Both the position numbers and the translations under genes were made by a program. From Amaricoccus solimangrovi (GTDB lineage: Bacteria > Pseudomonadota > Alphaproteobacteria > Rhodobacterales > Rhodobacteraceae): a DNA stretch of 64,000 nucleotides. The stretch's first letter is position 1. Every line of letters begins with the position of its first letter. The notes under the pieces were generated by a model. That model was not told the origin of the DNA, did no database searches, and worked only from the letters and a program-made list of their open reading frames with translations. This document shows positions 27,715-36,535 of the stretch, one piece after another. The stretch is from assembly GCF_006385685.1 (NCBI RefSeq), contig NZ_VFRP01000009.1:94994-158993 (forward strand), written 5' to 3'.

Positions 27715-29018
27715 CCGGAGCCGCGCGCGTCCTCGCCCTCTACGCCGTCATGGCGGCGCTGATCCTTCTCGTCGGCCTGCTGCAGAGCTGGACGGTGGCG
27801 CTGGCGATCCTGCAGCTCTCGCTCATCTCGGCGATCATGTCGCTCGGGGCGAACATCCAGTGGGGCTACGCCGGGCTCTTCAACGCGGGCGTGATGGGCT
27901 TCGCCGCGCTCGGGGGCGTGGCGGGCGTGCTCGTCGCGATGCCGCCGGTCGCGGGCGCGCTCGCGGCGGGCGGGCTCGACCTCGGGCTCGCGATCCTGAC
28001 GGTGCTCGCCACCGCCGCGCTGATCCTCTTCCTGCGGCCCCGGCTGCCGGACCTCATCCGGACGCCCGCGACGCTCGTGCTGGCCTTCCTCGGCTATCTC
28101 GCAATGCGGCGTTTCCTCGACCCGGCCTCCGCCGCGATCGGAAGCGCGACCGGGGCGCAGGGTTACATGGGCGGGCTGGGGCTGCCGATCCTGATCGCCT
28201 GGCCGGTCGGCGGGCTCTTCGCGGCCGGGGCGGCCTGGCTCGTCGGCAAGGTCGCGCTCGGCCTGCGCTCCGACTATCTCGCGATCGCGACGCTCGGCAT
28301 CGCCGAGATCATCCTCGCGGTGCTGAAGAACGAGAACTGGCTGACCCGCGGCGTGAAGAACGTGACCGGCATCCCGCGCCCGGTCCCCGACGAGATCGTG
28401 CTGCAACAGCAGCCCTGGGTGATCGACCTCGCCGCGCGCTTCGGCTCGGACCCGGTGATGACGGCGGCGGTGGTCTCGCGGCTCTGGTACGCGGTGCTCT
28501 TCGCCATCGTGCTCGCGATCCTGCTCTGGCTCTCGGAACGGGCGCTCCGCTCTCCCTGGGGCCGGATGATGCGCGCGATCCGCGACAACCGCGACGCGGC
28601 GGAGGCGATGGGCAAGGACGTGACGCGGCGCCACCTGCGCGTCTTCGTGCTCGGCTCGGCGGTGGTCGGGATCGCGGGCGCGATGCTCGTGACGCTCGAC
28701 GGCCAGTTCACGCCGGCGAGCTACAACCCGCTGCGCTACACCTTCCTGATCTGGGTGATGGTGATCGTCGGCGGCTCCGGCAACAACTGGGGCGCGGTGC
28801 TGGGCGGCTTCCTGATCTGGTACGTCTGGGTCGTGGCCGAGCCGATCGGCAACTGGCTCACCGCGCATCTCGCCGCGCTGGCGAGCCCCGGCGGCTGGTG
28901 GGACAGCCACCTGCGCGCCGCCGCGCCGCATTTCCGGCCGCTGCTGATGGGGCTGATCCTGCTCGTGACGCTGCGCTTCGCGCCCCGGGGGCTGATCCCC
29001 GAGGCGCGCGGGCGGTAG
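27711..29018 (+). CDS. livM: Branched-chain amino acid ABC transporter permease LivM
   Basis: 435-aa permease with about ten hydrophobic segments. LivM motifs are ANIQWGYAGLFNAGVMGF, LRSDYLAIATLGIAEI, GRMMRAIRDNRDAAEAMGKDV and GGSGNNWGAVLGG. ATG 27711 overlaps the livH stop by 4 bp. An open frame runs far upstream through livF and livH but is only an out-of-frame shadow. It closes the livKGFHM operon, and a convergent gene ends 3 bp later. Confidence 0.92.
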   Translation: MTGAARVLALYAVMAALILLVGLLQSWTVALAILQLSLISAIMSLGANIQWGYAGLFNAGVMGFAALGGVAGVLVAMPPVAGALAAGGLDLGLAILTVLATAALILFLRPRLPDLIRTPATLVLAFLGYLAMRRFLDPASAAIGSATGAQGYMGGLGLPILIAWPVGGLFAAGAAWLVGKVALGLRSDYLAIATLGIAEIILAVLKNENWLTRGVKNVTGIPRPVPDEIVLQQQPWVIDLAARFGSDPVMTAAVVSRLWYAVLFAIVLAILLWLSERALRSPWGRMMRAIRDNRDAAEAMGKDVTRRHLRVFVLGSAVVGIAGAMLVTLDGQFTPASYNPLRYTFLIWVMVIVGGSGNNWGAVLGGFLIWYVWVVAEPIGNWLTAHLAALASPGGWWDSHLRAAAPHFRPLLMGLILLVTLRFAPRGLIPEARGR

Positions 29019-29021
29019 CGC

Positions 29022-29630
29022 CTATTTCCCCAGCGCGCAGGGCGCCGGCGCCATCAGCGCCGGCCCCTCGAAGGTCGCCTCGCCGCCCTTTTCCCAGAAG
29101 ACGTAATGCCCGCCGTTGTCCTCGTCCGAATAGCGCGCGCCCGAGCCGCTGGCGGTCTGGTCGAGCACGAGATCCATGTCGCCCCAGGCGAGCGAGAGAT
29201 AGCCCGGCTCGGTGTTGACGAAGACGGCGGCGAGCGGATCGGCGATCGTCTCGCAGCTGATCCCGACGGGGCCGACCACCGGCGCGTCGCCCCGCGCGGC
29301 CGGAACCGCGCGCACCAGCGCCGCGATCCGCCGCACGTATGCCTGCTTCGCGCAAAGCTCCGGCGCGCCCGCTGACCAGCAATCATCCCGCGCGGTCAGC
29401 CAGGCCTTCTGATCGGCGGCGAGCGAGGCCGGGGCGCCCGGCGCCGCCTCGGCACGGTCGTAGATCCCGCCGAGCACGCCGTCCAGCGTGGCGAGGCCGG
29501 GGCTGGCGCAGATCCCCTTCTCCGCCGCCGAGGCGGCCGCGCCGCAGTCGAAACTCGCATCTCCGGCGAGGGCGTGGCTCAGCGGAGCCCCGGCCAGGGC
29601 GAGAGCGAGACACGCCGAGCGAATGCGCAT
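29022..29630 (-). CDS. LprI-like/MliC-like putative lysozyme inhibitor fusion
   Basis: 202 aa with a signal peptide (about residues 1-22, ending ALA). The first half resembles DUF1311/LprI (FDCGAAASAAEKGICASPGLATLD, then QKAWLTARDDC), a cysteine-paired repeat. The second half (from about residue 120) resembles MliC, the C-type lysozyme inhibitor fold (ISCETIADPLAAVF...YLSLAWGDMDLVLDQTASGSGARY). Such fusions sit in the periplasm or outer membrane and may protect peptidoglycan from lysozyme. No lipobox cysteine follows the signal, so it is probably soluble. It is monocistronic and convergent with livM. Confidence 0.78.
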   Translation of the reverse strand: MRIRSACLALALAGAPLSHALAGDASFDCGAAASAAEKGICASPGLATLDGVLGGIYDRAEAAPGAPASLAADQKAWLTARDDCWSAGAPELCAKQAYVRRIAALVRAVPAARGDAPVVGPVGISCETIADPLAAVFVNTEPGYLSLAWGDMDLVLDQTASGSGARYSDEDNGGHYVFWEKGGEATFEGPALMAPAPCALGK

Positions 29631-29758
29631 GCGAATCCTCCCATTTTCGCGAAGCTTAGCGCGAAATCCGCGCCCGCGCCCCCTCCATGGCCCGGCCCGG
29701 CTTGCGGCGGCGCGGCAAGTGACGCATGGAGGGCGCGAACCATGGAAAAGGTGACGCA

Positions 29759-30805
29759 GTGAAGTATCGCGATCTCGGCCGCGACGGTCTCAACGTTTCG
29801 GAATTCTGCCTCGGCACGATGACCTGGGGCAGCCAGAACACGCCCGAGGAAGCCTTCTCGCAGATCGACCTCGCGCTCGAACGCGGGATCAATCTCATCG
29901 ACACCGCCGAGATGTATCCGACCACCCCGCTCCGCGCCGAGACCGTGGGCGAGACCGAGCGGATCATCGGCCGCTGGCTCAGTGCCAGCGGCGGGCGCGA
30001 CAGGCTCGCGATCGCGACCAAGATCACCGGCGAGGGCAGTTCGGTCATCGATCGCGGCGGCGCGCCGATCTCGCCCGCGGCGCTGCGCCAGGCGCTCGAG
30101 GGAAGCCTCCGCCGGCTCGGGACCGATCACGTCGACCTCTACCAGCTGCACTGGCCCAACCGCGGCTCCTACCATTTCCGCAAGCACTGGAACTTCGCCC
30201 CCGAGACGCAGGGCGGGGGCGTGGAAGAGGACATGCTCGCGATCCTGAGAACGATCCGGGAGCTCCGCGACGAGGGCAAGCTGCGCCACTTCGGCCTCTC
30301 GAACGAATCTGCCTGGGGGACGGCGACCTTCCTGAAGCTCGCCGAGCGGGAGAACCTGCCCCGCGTGGTCTCGGTGCAGAACGAATACAACCTGATGTGC
30401 CGACTCTACGATCTCGATCTGGCCGAGCTCTCGCATCACGAAAACGTCGGCCTGCTCGCCTATTCGCCGCTCGCGGCCGGGCTCCTGACCGGCAAATACG
30501 CCGGCGGCGCCCGGCCCGACGGTTCGCGCGAGGCGGTCAACCGGAACAATCTCGGTGGCCGGATCTCGAAATTCTCGGAACCGGTGGCGGAGGAATATGT
30601 CGGCCTCGCGCGCGAACACGGGCTCGATCCGGCCCGGATGGCGCTCGCCTTCTGCGCCTCGCGCCCGTTCATGGGCTCGGTGATCCTCGGCGCCACGACG
30701 CTCGAACAGCTCGAGACCGACATCGCGGCGGCGGAGCTCACGCTGCCGGAGGCGGTGCTGGCCGGCATCGCCGCGATCCATCGCCGCTTTCCGGTGCCGA
30801 TGTGA
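29759..30805 (+). CDS. Aldo/keto reductase
   Basis: 348-aa NADPH-dependent oxidoreductase with an AKR TIM barrel, closest in style to the Tas/YghZ group. The catalytic tetrad is visible: D and Y in LIDTAEMYP, K in ATKITGE, and H in YQLHWPNR. The cofactor-binding end is FMGSVILGATTLEQLETDI. GTG 29759 is the best start because it is preceded by GGAAAAGGTGA and gives the usual MKYRDLGRDGL N-terminus. Its stop overlaps the GST start. The substrate is unknown. Confidence 0.88.
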   Translation: MKYRDLGRDGLNVSEFCLGTMTWGSQNTPEEAFSQIDLALERGINLIDTAEMYPTTPLRAETVGETERIIGRWLSASGGRDRLAIATKITGEGSSVIDRGGAPISPAALRQALEGSLRRLGTDHVDLYQLHWPNRGSYHFRKHWNFAPETQGGGVEEDMLAILRTIRELRDEGKLRHFGLSNESAWGTATFLKLAERENLPRVVSVQNEYNLMCRLYDLDLAELSHHENVGLLAYSPLAAGLLTGKYAGGARPDGSREAVNRNNLGGRISKFSEPVAEEYVGLAREHGLDPARMALAFCASRPFMGSVILGATTLEQLETDIAAAELTLPEAVLAGIAAIHRRFPVPM

Positions 30806-31422
30806 GCGCCGCCGGCGTCGTCCTTTACGGCCATCCCGACTCGGGCCATGCCTGCAAGGTCGCGCTGGCCCTGGCGCTGGCGGGCGTCGCGCATCGGACG
30901 GTCCGGATCGACATCTGGGCGCCGCCCGCGACCCGGCCGGCCGCCTTCCTCGCCGCGAGCCCCTTCGCGGAGGTTCCGCTCCTGATGATCGACGGGGTGA
31001 CGCTGGTCCAGTCCGGTGCCATCCTGCTCGAGATCGCGGCGCGCTCGCGCCGCCTGGGCGGGGAGACCGCCGAGGGGATGCGGCGGGGCGCCGAACTGCT
31101 GATGTGGGAGGCGAACCGGATCGGCATGTGCCTGCCGCAGCTGAGGGAGGCGCGGCGCGTCGACGGCGCGGGCTTCCCGCCCGGGGCGATCGACTGGCTC
31201 CGCGAGCGCTACGCGGCCGACCGGGACCGGTTCGACCGGCTGCTCGGCGCGGGGCCGTTCTTCCACGGCGCGGCGCCGGGGATCGGCGATTGCGCGATCT
31301 GGGGCTATGTCCAGTGGGCCGAGGCCGCGGGCGTGGCGCCGAGCGCGGCGATGGATGCCTGGCGCGACCGGATCCGGGCGCTGCCGGAAACGCGGAGCCC
31401 GGAGGAATTCTTCCCGGCCTGA
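30802..31422 (+). CDS. Glutathione S-transferase family protein
   Basis: 206-aa GST. The N-terminal thioredoxin fold is VVLYGHPDSGHACKVALAL, with cis-proline region AEVPLLMIDG and glutathione-binding QSGAI. The helical C-terminal domain follows from about residue 85. A serine or cysteine in SGHACK is the likely active-site residue. It starts at GTG 30802 overlapping the aldo/keto reductase stop, so the two genes are coupled and may handle related reactive carbonyl substrates. Confidence 0.85.
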   Translation: MSAAGVVLYGHPDSGHACKVALALALAGVAHRTVRIDIWAPPATRPAAFLAASPFAEVPLLMIDGVTLVQSGAILLEIAARSRRLGGETAEGMRRGAELLMWEANRIGMCLPQLREARRVDGAGFPPGAIDWLRERYAADRDRFDRLLGAGPFFHGAAPGIGDCAIWGYVQWAEAAGVAPSAAMDAWRDRIRALPETRSPEEFFPA

Positions 31423-31426
31423 AGGC

Positions 31427-32668
31427 TCAGGGGATCGCCTCGGCCTGGAACAGGGCGATCTGCATCCCGGCGGAATCGAGCAGTTCCAGCGCCTCGCCGT
31501 TCACCCGCCAGCCGCGGGCATTCGCAAGCGCCTCCGCGAGCATCCGCTCCCAGTCCGCGAGCGGCGGCTGGCATCCCTTCAGGGTCGTCGCGGGCGCCTT
31601 GAAGTTCAGCTTGTCCCCGTTGCGCTCGAACCCGCCGGAGATCTCGTTGCAGCCGACCGTGGCCACGAAGCGGTTCTCGCCCTCCTTCAGGACCAGATGC
31701 GGCTCCGACAGATGCGCGGCCGGTTCGATCTCGGTCTTGCCGAGCCGGACGATGCGCCAATAGGTGTTGGTGAGGCTTCGGCTGCTCATCGCCTGTTCGC
31801 AGGTTTCCTCCGGCCAGACGCCGGTGAAGCGGTTCACGATGACGAGCGGCCCCTTCTCGCCATCCTCCTCGTCGCCCTCCTGCAGCACCCTTCCCTGCAG
31901 GCTCGCCATCAGCGGCGTGCCCTGGGCCACGCCGGCGGCGAGATAGGCGGCTTCGAGCGTCGGGAATTCCTTCGTCGTGGACAGGGGATAGACGCGGCCG
32001 GTCAGGCATTCGGTGATCTGGGCGCGATCGGCGAGGAAGCTGACCATCCCCCGCACCGACACGCGGATCGAAAGCGGCGTCGTGCCCGATTCGCCGGTCA
32101 GGTCGTAGCTTTCGGGCGCGGCGTCCGGCACGCCGTCGCGGTCGATCAGGCGCAGCCGGCCCGGCAGGACCGCGAATTCCATCTTGTCCTCGCCGTCCCA
32201 GAGGATCAGGCGGCCGACCGAGGTATCGATCCACCAGCGGCCGAGCGCGTCCTGGGTGCGTCCGTCGGGCAGCCATTTCCGGCGCAGGTCGAACACGTGG
32301 TCGGGCCAGAGATTGAGCTGATAGCTCAGCGCCTCGCAATCGACGCAAGGCACCTCGCCGCCGTAGCTCGCCGGCAGTTCGACGCCGAGCCCGGTCTCCG
32401 GCGCCTCGGCCCCCGTGGCGTTCGCGAGCTGGATGACCGCGGCCGAGGATCCCGGCGGCGCGGTCTGCGACGGCCCGAGTCCCTTCTCGTTGGCGGCCTG
32501 AGTCGGTGCGCCGCTCGGCCGGACCGTGTCCGGATCCGGGGTCGTCTCGATACCGCGCGCCCAGGAATGGGAAGCCGCCAGGCCGAGGGGCGGTTCCCAG
32601 TTCGCGGCGAGAGACAGCAGCGACAGACAACAAATGGCCAGCGCGCGCGCCGTCCAACCCAAACTCAT
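31427..32668 (-). CDS. Exported NlpE-like plus META-domain protein
   Basis: 413 aa starting at ATG 32668, which begins a signal peptide (MSLGWTARALAICCLSLLSL...). Residues around 95-200 resemble the NlpE N-terminal fold, including the CxxC-like GEVPCVDCEALSYQLNLWPD and RRKWL segments. The C-terminal ~110 residues resemble a META/HslJ domain (SLTNTYWRIVRLGKTEI, then VATVGCNEISGGFERNGDKLNF). NlpE senses envelope and surface stress through Cpx in enterics, and META domains occur in stress-induced envelope proteins. Two linked domains of this kind suggest an envelope stress or metal-related role. The frame opens further upstream, but without a signal. Confidence 0.7.
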   Translation of the reverse strand: MSLGWTARALAICCLSLLSLAANWEPPLGLAASHSWARGIETTPDPDTVRPSGAPTQAANEKGLGPSQTAPPGSSAAVIQLANATGAEAPETGLGVELPASYGGEVPCVDCEALSYQLNLWPDHVFDLRRKWLPDGRTQDALGRWWIDTSVGRLILWDGEDKMEFAVLPGRLRLIDRDGVPDAAPESYDLTGESGTTPLSIRVSVRGMVSFLADRAQITECLTGRVYPLSTTKEFPTLEAAYLAAGVAQGTPLMASLQGRVLQEGDEEDGEKGPLVIVNRFTGVWPEETCEQAMSSRSLTNTYWRIVRLGKTEIEPAAHLSEPHLVLKEGENRFVATVGCNEISGGFERNGDKLNFKAPATTLKGCQPPLADWERMLAEALANARGWRVNGEALELLDSAGMQIALFQAEAIP

Positions 32669-32873
32669 ACAGCACCCCTGGACTCGGACCGTTGTCCCGA
32701 TTGCGACAAGATGACGGCAATTTCCCGCCGAGCCAATGCCTAACCGAGTCACAACTCCTTGCAAACTCTGAAATTCGGCTAATCGGGCGCAAATGTCGAT
32801 CTTCGCCCGCCGCGCGGGAGCGGCGGCTTTCCCGCCGGAAGCGCCGATTGTCGCGATCCGGAGACCGGTCGCC

Positions 32874-34463
32874 TCAAAGCTGAGACTTGATCGGCAGATG
32901 CCGGACGATGCCCGCGATCAGGCGCCGCGTCCGACTCGCGAGAGGTTCCTCGGTCAGCACGCGGCCTTCCTCGTGCCAGCGCGTCGCGGAACCGTCGAGA
33001 TAGACCTCGAAGCTCTTGTCCCCGGCCGTCTGGCGCGCGAATTCGCGGTCGAGCTCGGCCGCGATGGCGCGATCGGCGAAGAGGAGGCCCATCTCGGTGT
33101 TGAGATAGGCCGAGCGCAGGTCGAAGTTGAACGAGCCGATGAACCCCGCCTCTCCGTCCACGGTGAAGTTCTTCGTGTGCAGCGAGGCCCGCGCGGAGCG
33201 GTAGAGCGAGGAGCGGACGCGGTCCGGATCGAGGGGGCGCAGTTCGAACAGCCGGACCCCCGCGCGCAGGAGCGGCGCCCGCGCCACCGAATATCCGCCA
33301 TGGACGCTCACCTGATTGGTCGAGGCGAGCGAATTCGTCAGGATCGCGACCCGTATCCCCTGTTTCGCCAGCGCCGAGAGCGCGTGCACACCCGCCTCGC
33401 CCGGCACGAAATAGGCGGTGGTGACACGCAGATCCCGCGACGCCTGGCCGATCGCGGTGCCGAGCGTGTGGATGAGCCACTCCGGCTGGTCGAGCCGCTG
33501 CGTCTTGCCCGGCGGATCGGAGACGACGCGGGCGCCGGCCGTCCAGTGGATCGGCCGCGCGCTCCCGAGGAAGCCGGAGAGCCGGGGGTGGCGGACCGCG
33601 TTCTCGAGATAGGTCTCGGCCAGCGGATCGCGCTCCAGCTCGCCCAGGCGGCGGCGCAATCCGCGCAGATTGGCCTCGACGTCGCGCAGCAGCGAGCGGA
33701 TCGGCAGCGTCAGCGGGCTGTTCCAGTAGGTGTCGAAGATCTCCGACACCTCCTCCACCGCCGGGCCGAGCAGCACCGCGTCCATGTCGGCCGAGTTGAA
33801 ATCCTCGGCGGCGTCGAAATAGGTGTCGCCGATGTTGCGCCCGCCGACGATCGCGAGCCGACCGTCCACGATCCAGGCCTTGTTGTGCATCCGCCGCGTG
33901 ACGGTCACCATCCGGAGCAGCATCTCGGCGCCCCGGCGCAGCGAGGCGCCGCGGTTCTTGGCCGGGTTGAAGAGCCGGACCTCGATCCGGGGATGGCCGC
34001 TCAGCGCGAGATAGTCCGGATCGAGGCCGCGGGTGTTGATGTCGTCGAGCAGCAGGCGCACCCGCGCGCCGCGGTCGGCGGCGGCGAGAAGCTCGCGCGC
34101 GAGCAGGTTCCCGGTCAGGTCGCCGCGCCAGAGATAGTACATCATGTCGATCGAGCGGCCCGCCGCCCGCGCCGACAGCGCCCGCGCGGCGAAGGCCTCC
34201 CGATTGTCGGCGAGGACCATGACGCCGGTTTCTCCCGGCCGCGCCTCGGTCAGCGGCGCGACGCAACGGTCGGTCGCGGTCGGCGGCCCCGCGACGGGCA
34301 GCGCGCTCGACGGCAGGCCGCGCGCCCGTTTGGCGAACCGTCCGTAGAGCCAGACCGAAACGAAGGAGGAGCCGAAGACGAGCGCCAGCGCCACGCCGAG
34401 CGACACGAGCAGGTCGGAATCGAGCACGGGCAGGCCGAGGAGCGCCGGAAGCACGGGGATCAC
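32874..34463 (-). CDS. Phospholipase D family protein (cardiolipin synthase-like)
   Basis: 529-aa protein with an N-terminal membrane helix (about residues 15-40) and two PLD domains. HKD motif 1 is MHNKAWIVDGRLAIVGGRNIGD and HKD motif 2 is LHTKNFTVDGEAGFIGSFNFD. It would catalyse phosphatidyl transfer or hydrolysis at the inner membrane, as in ClsC-like synthases. It is a single gene reading leftwards, 205 bp upstream of the NlpE/META-like gene. Length agrees with other alphaproteobacterial PLD-family proteins. The exact lipid reaction cannot be read from sequence. Confidence 0.85.
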   Translation of the reverse strand: MIPVLPALLGLPVLDSDLLVSLGVALALVFGSSFVSVWLYGRFAKRARGLPSSALPVAGPPTATDRCVAPLTEARPGETGVMVLADNREAFAARALSARAAGRSIDMMYYLWRGDLTGNLLARELLAAADRGARVRLLLDDINTRGLDPDYLALSGHPRIEVRLFNPAKNRGASLRRGAEMLLRMVTVTRRMHNKAWIVDGRLAIVGGRNIGDTYFDAAEDFNSADMDAVLLGPAVEEVSEIFDTYWNSPLTLPIRSLLRDVEANLRGLRRRLGELERDPLAETYLENAVRHPRLSGFLGSARPIHWTAGARVVSDPPGKTQRLDQPEWLIHTLGTAIGQASRDLRVTTAYFVPGEAGVHALSALAKQGIRVAILTNSLASTNQVSVHGGYSVARAPLLRAGVRLFELRPLDPDRVRSSLYRSARASLHTKNFTVDGEAGFIGSFNFDLRSAYLNTEMGLLFADRAIAAELDREFARQTAGDKSFEVYLDGSATRWHEEGRVLTEEPLASRTRRLIAGIVRHLPIKSQL

Positions 34464-34631
34464 GTCGGCCTCGCGACCCGGCGGCGCGGGGAGCGCGCCA
34501 TCCTCCGGGGAAGGCGATGGAAAGGCTGGGCGGTCATCGGTCTCCCCGTTCGGCGGGCGAGAATACCGAGGTGCCGCGACCTTGTGAAGCGGGCGCGAGA
34601 ACGCGGGACGCCGATCCCGCCGCGGGAGGGC

Positions 34632-35579
34632 TCAGGCCCGGGCGCGGAGCCGGGCGAAGGCGCCCAGCGTCTCCGGCAGGGCGACCTGATGCGGCATGTG
34701 GCCGATCCCCGCGAGCCGGGTCAGCCGCGCGCCCGGCACCGCCGCGGCGAGGCGCTGCGCATGCGCGCCGAGGCTCACCCGGGGGTCGGCGTCGCCATGG
34801 ACGATCTCGAGCGGCGGGACGAGGCCCGGATAGCGGGGAACCATCGGCTCCAGCGCGCGGCGCAGGGCGGCGAGCTGGCGCGCGTTGCGACGCAGCGTCT
34901 CGGGCCGGAGCACCAGCGCGGAATCGAGATGGCGCGCATATCCCTCGGGCGCGGCCTGCGGGGCGAAGGCCCCGGCGACGAGCCGGTTCACCAGCCGCTC
35001 CGGAACCAGATGGCGCAGGGCGCGGGCCAGGATGGGGCCCGCCACCGGCAGGTCGATCAGCGTGTTCGCGAGGCCGTTGCTCCCGCGCCAGCCATGCGAG
35101 GGCGCCGCGACGAGGAGGAGCCCCGCGACGCTGCGCGGCGCGTCGAGCGCCCAGGCGAGCGCGACCGCCCCGCCATAGCTGTGGCCGATGAGATAGGCGC
35201 GGGTGAGTCCGACCCGCTCCAGCGCGCCGCGCAGCAGCCGGGCCTGGACCGCGAGGCTTTCGCCGCCCCGCGCGGGCCAGCCGCTCTCGCCATGGCCGGG
35301 GCGGTCGAAGGCGATCACCGTGTGCCGCGCCGCGAGCGCGGGGGCGAGCCGGAAGGTCATGTCGTTGAGGTTGGCGCTCGCGCCATGGATGAGCGCGACG
35401 GCGGGACCGCGGCCCAGCCGACGGAAGGCGATCGGCACCCCTTCCACCACCACCTTCTCCCGCGCGCCGGTCGCGGGCGGTGGCGCGGCGCGGCGGGACC
35501 GCCGGGGCGCCGGAGTCCGACCCTCGCCGGTGGCCGGATCGGTCGCGCCGTTCGGGGTCTCGGGATCCGAGGGATTCAT
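34632..35579 (-). CDS. Alpha/beta hydrolase
   Basis: 315 aa. After about 40 residues of Pro/Arg/Ala-rich low-complexity sequence comes an alpha/beta-hydrolase fold. It has oxyanion-hole HGASAN, FDRPGHGESG, nucleophile elbow GHSYGG, acid in HGDADPRV and histidine in GIGHMPHQV. The lid domain (about residues 170-230) is helical. No signal peptide, so likely cytoplasmic. It reads leftwards between yebC and the PLD gene. Substrate unknown; the whole catalytic triad is intact. Confidence 0.85.
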   Translation of the reverse strand: MNPSDPETPNGATDPATGEGRTPAPRRSRRAAPPPATGAREKVVVEGVPIAFRRLGRGPAVALIHGASANLNDMTFRLAPALAARHTVIAFDRPGHGESGWPARGGESLAVQARLLRGALERVGLTRAYLIGHSYGGAVALAWALDAPRSVAGLLLVAAPSHGWRGSNGLANTLIDLPVAGPILARALRHLVPERLVNRLVAGAFAPQAAPEGYARHLDSALVLRPETLRRNARQLAALRRALEPMVPRYPGLVPPLEIVHGDADPRVSLGAHAQRLAAAVPGARLTRLAGIGHMPHQVALPETLGAFARLRARA

Positions 35580-35695
35580 GCGCCGACCTCCCTGCCCGCG
35601 CCCTCGGCCCGGACGGAAGCCCGGATGGCGCGGCCAGAGTCGGGTCTAGCGCGGGCGCGGCCCCGGGGCAACAACCCAAGGGTATCGGTGGCCCC

Positions 35696-36433
35696 TCAGA
35701 GCTGGGCCATCACCTCGTCGGAGATCTCGAAATTCGCGGTGACCGACTGCACGTCGTCGTCGTCCTCGAGCGCCTCGATGAGCTTCATGAGGCTCTGCGC
35801 CGCCTCGAGATCGAGTTCGGTCGTGGTCTGCGGCCGCCAGACGAGCTTGGTCGATTCGGCCTCGCCCAGCGCCGCCTCGAGCGCGGTCGAGACGTCGTTG
35901 AGATCGCCGACCGCGCACCAGATCACGTGGCCGTCCTCCGAGGATTCGACATCCTCGGCCCCGGCCTCGATCGCGGCTTCCATCACCTTGTCGGCGTCGA
36001 GATCCGCGCCGTAGACGATCTGGCCCATCCGGTCGAACATGAAGCTGACCGAGCCGGTCTCGCCGAGATTGCCGCCGCGCTTGGTGAAGGTCGAGCGCAC
36101 GTTGGAGGCGGTCCGGTTGAGGTTGTCGGTCATCGCCTCGACGATGATCGCCACGCCGTTCGGGCCATAGCCCTCGTAGCGGATCTCCTTGTAGTTCTCG
36201 CCCTCGCCGCCGACGGCCTTCTTGATCGCCCGGTCGATGTTGTCCTTGGGCATCGAGTTGGACTTGGCTTCCTTCACCGCGAGACGCAGGCGCGGATTCT
36301 TGTCCGGGTCCGGGTCACCCATCTTGGCGGCGACGGTGATTTCCTTGGAGAGCTTCGAGAACAGCTTCGAGCGGACGGCGTCCTGCCGCCCCTTGCGATG
36401 CTGGATATTCGCCCATTTCGAATGGCCGGCCAT
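35696..36433 (-). CDS. yebC: YebC/PmpR family protein
   Basis: 245 aa of the YebC/PmpR/TACO1 family, starting [19 protein letters not shown] and ending with the usual domain III. Long described as a DNA-binding transcriptional regulator, it has more recently been linked to relief of ribosome stalling at polyproline sequences. The family is near-universal and this copy is full length and unremarkable. It lies 103 bp downstream of phoD, in the same orientation as phoD. Confidence 0.95.
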   Translation of the reverse strand: MAGHSKWANIQHRKGRQDAVRSKLFSKLSKEITVAAKMGDPDPDKNPRLRLAVKEAKSNSMPKDNIDRAIKKAVGGEGENYKEIRYEGYGPNGVAIIVEAMTDNLNRTASNVRSTFTKRGGNLGETGSVSFMFDRMGQIVYGADLDADKVMEAAIEAGAEDVESSEDGHVIWCAVGDLNDVSTALEAALGEAESTKLVWRPQTTTELDLEAAQSLMKLIEALEDDDDVQSVTANFEISDEVMAQL

Positions 36434-36492
36434 GGCAGGCTCCGGATCAATGCTTCGCGTGACAGATTGCTGGCAGGCGTCTTATCCAGCGC

Positions 36493-36518
36493 GCCGCCCG
36501 GATTCAAGCCCGGGCGGC
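36493..36518 (-). other. Hairpin between phoD and yebC
   Basis: Perfect 9-bp stem GCCGCCCGG/CCGGGCGGC (36493-36501 with 36510-36518) with an 8-nt loop, just 3' of phoD. No T-run follows on the minus strand; it may end or stabilise the phoD mRNA. Confidence 0.35.
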
Positions 36519-36535
36519 CGTCGACGCGAAAAGGC

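Noticed and set aside
32793..36014. Long plus-strand open frame of over 1,000 codons
   Set aside because: Antisense to the PLD, hydrolase and yebC genes; composition typical of GC-driven shadow frames.
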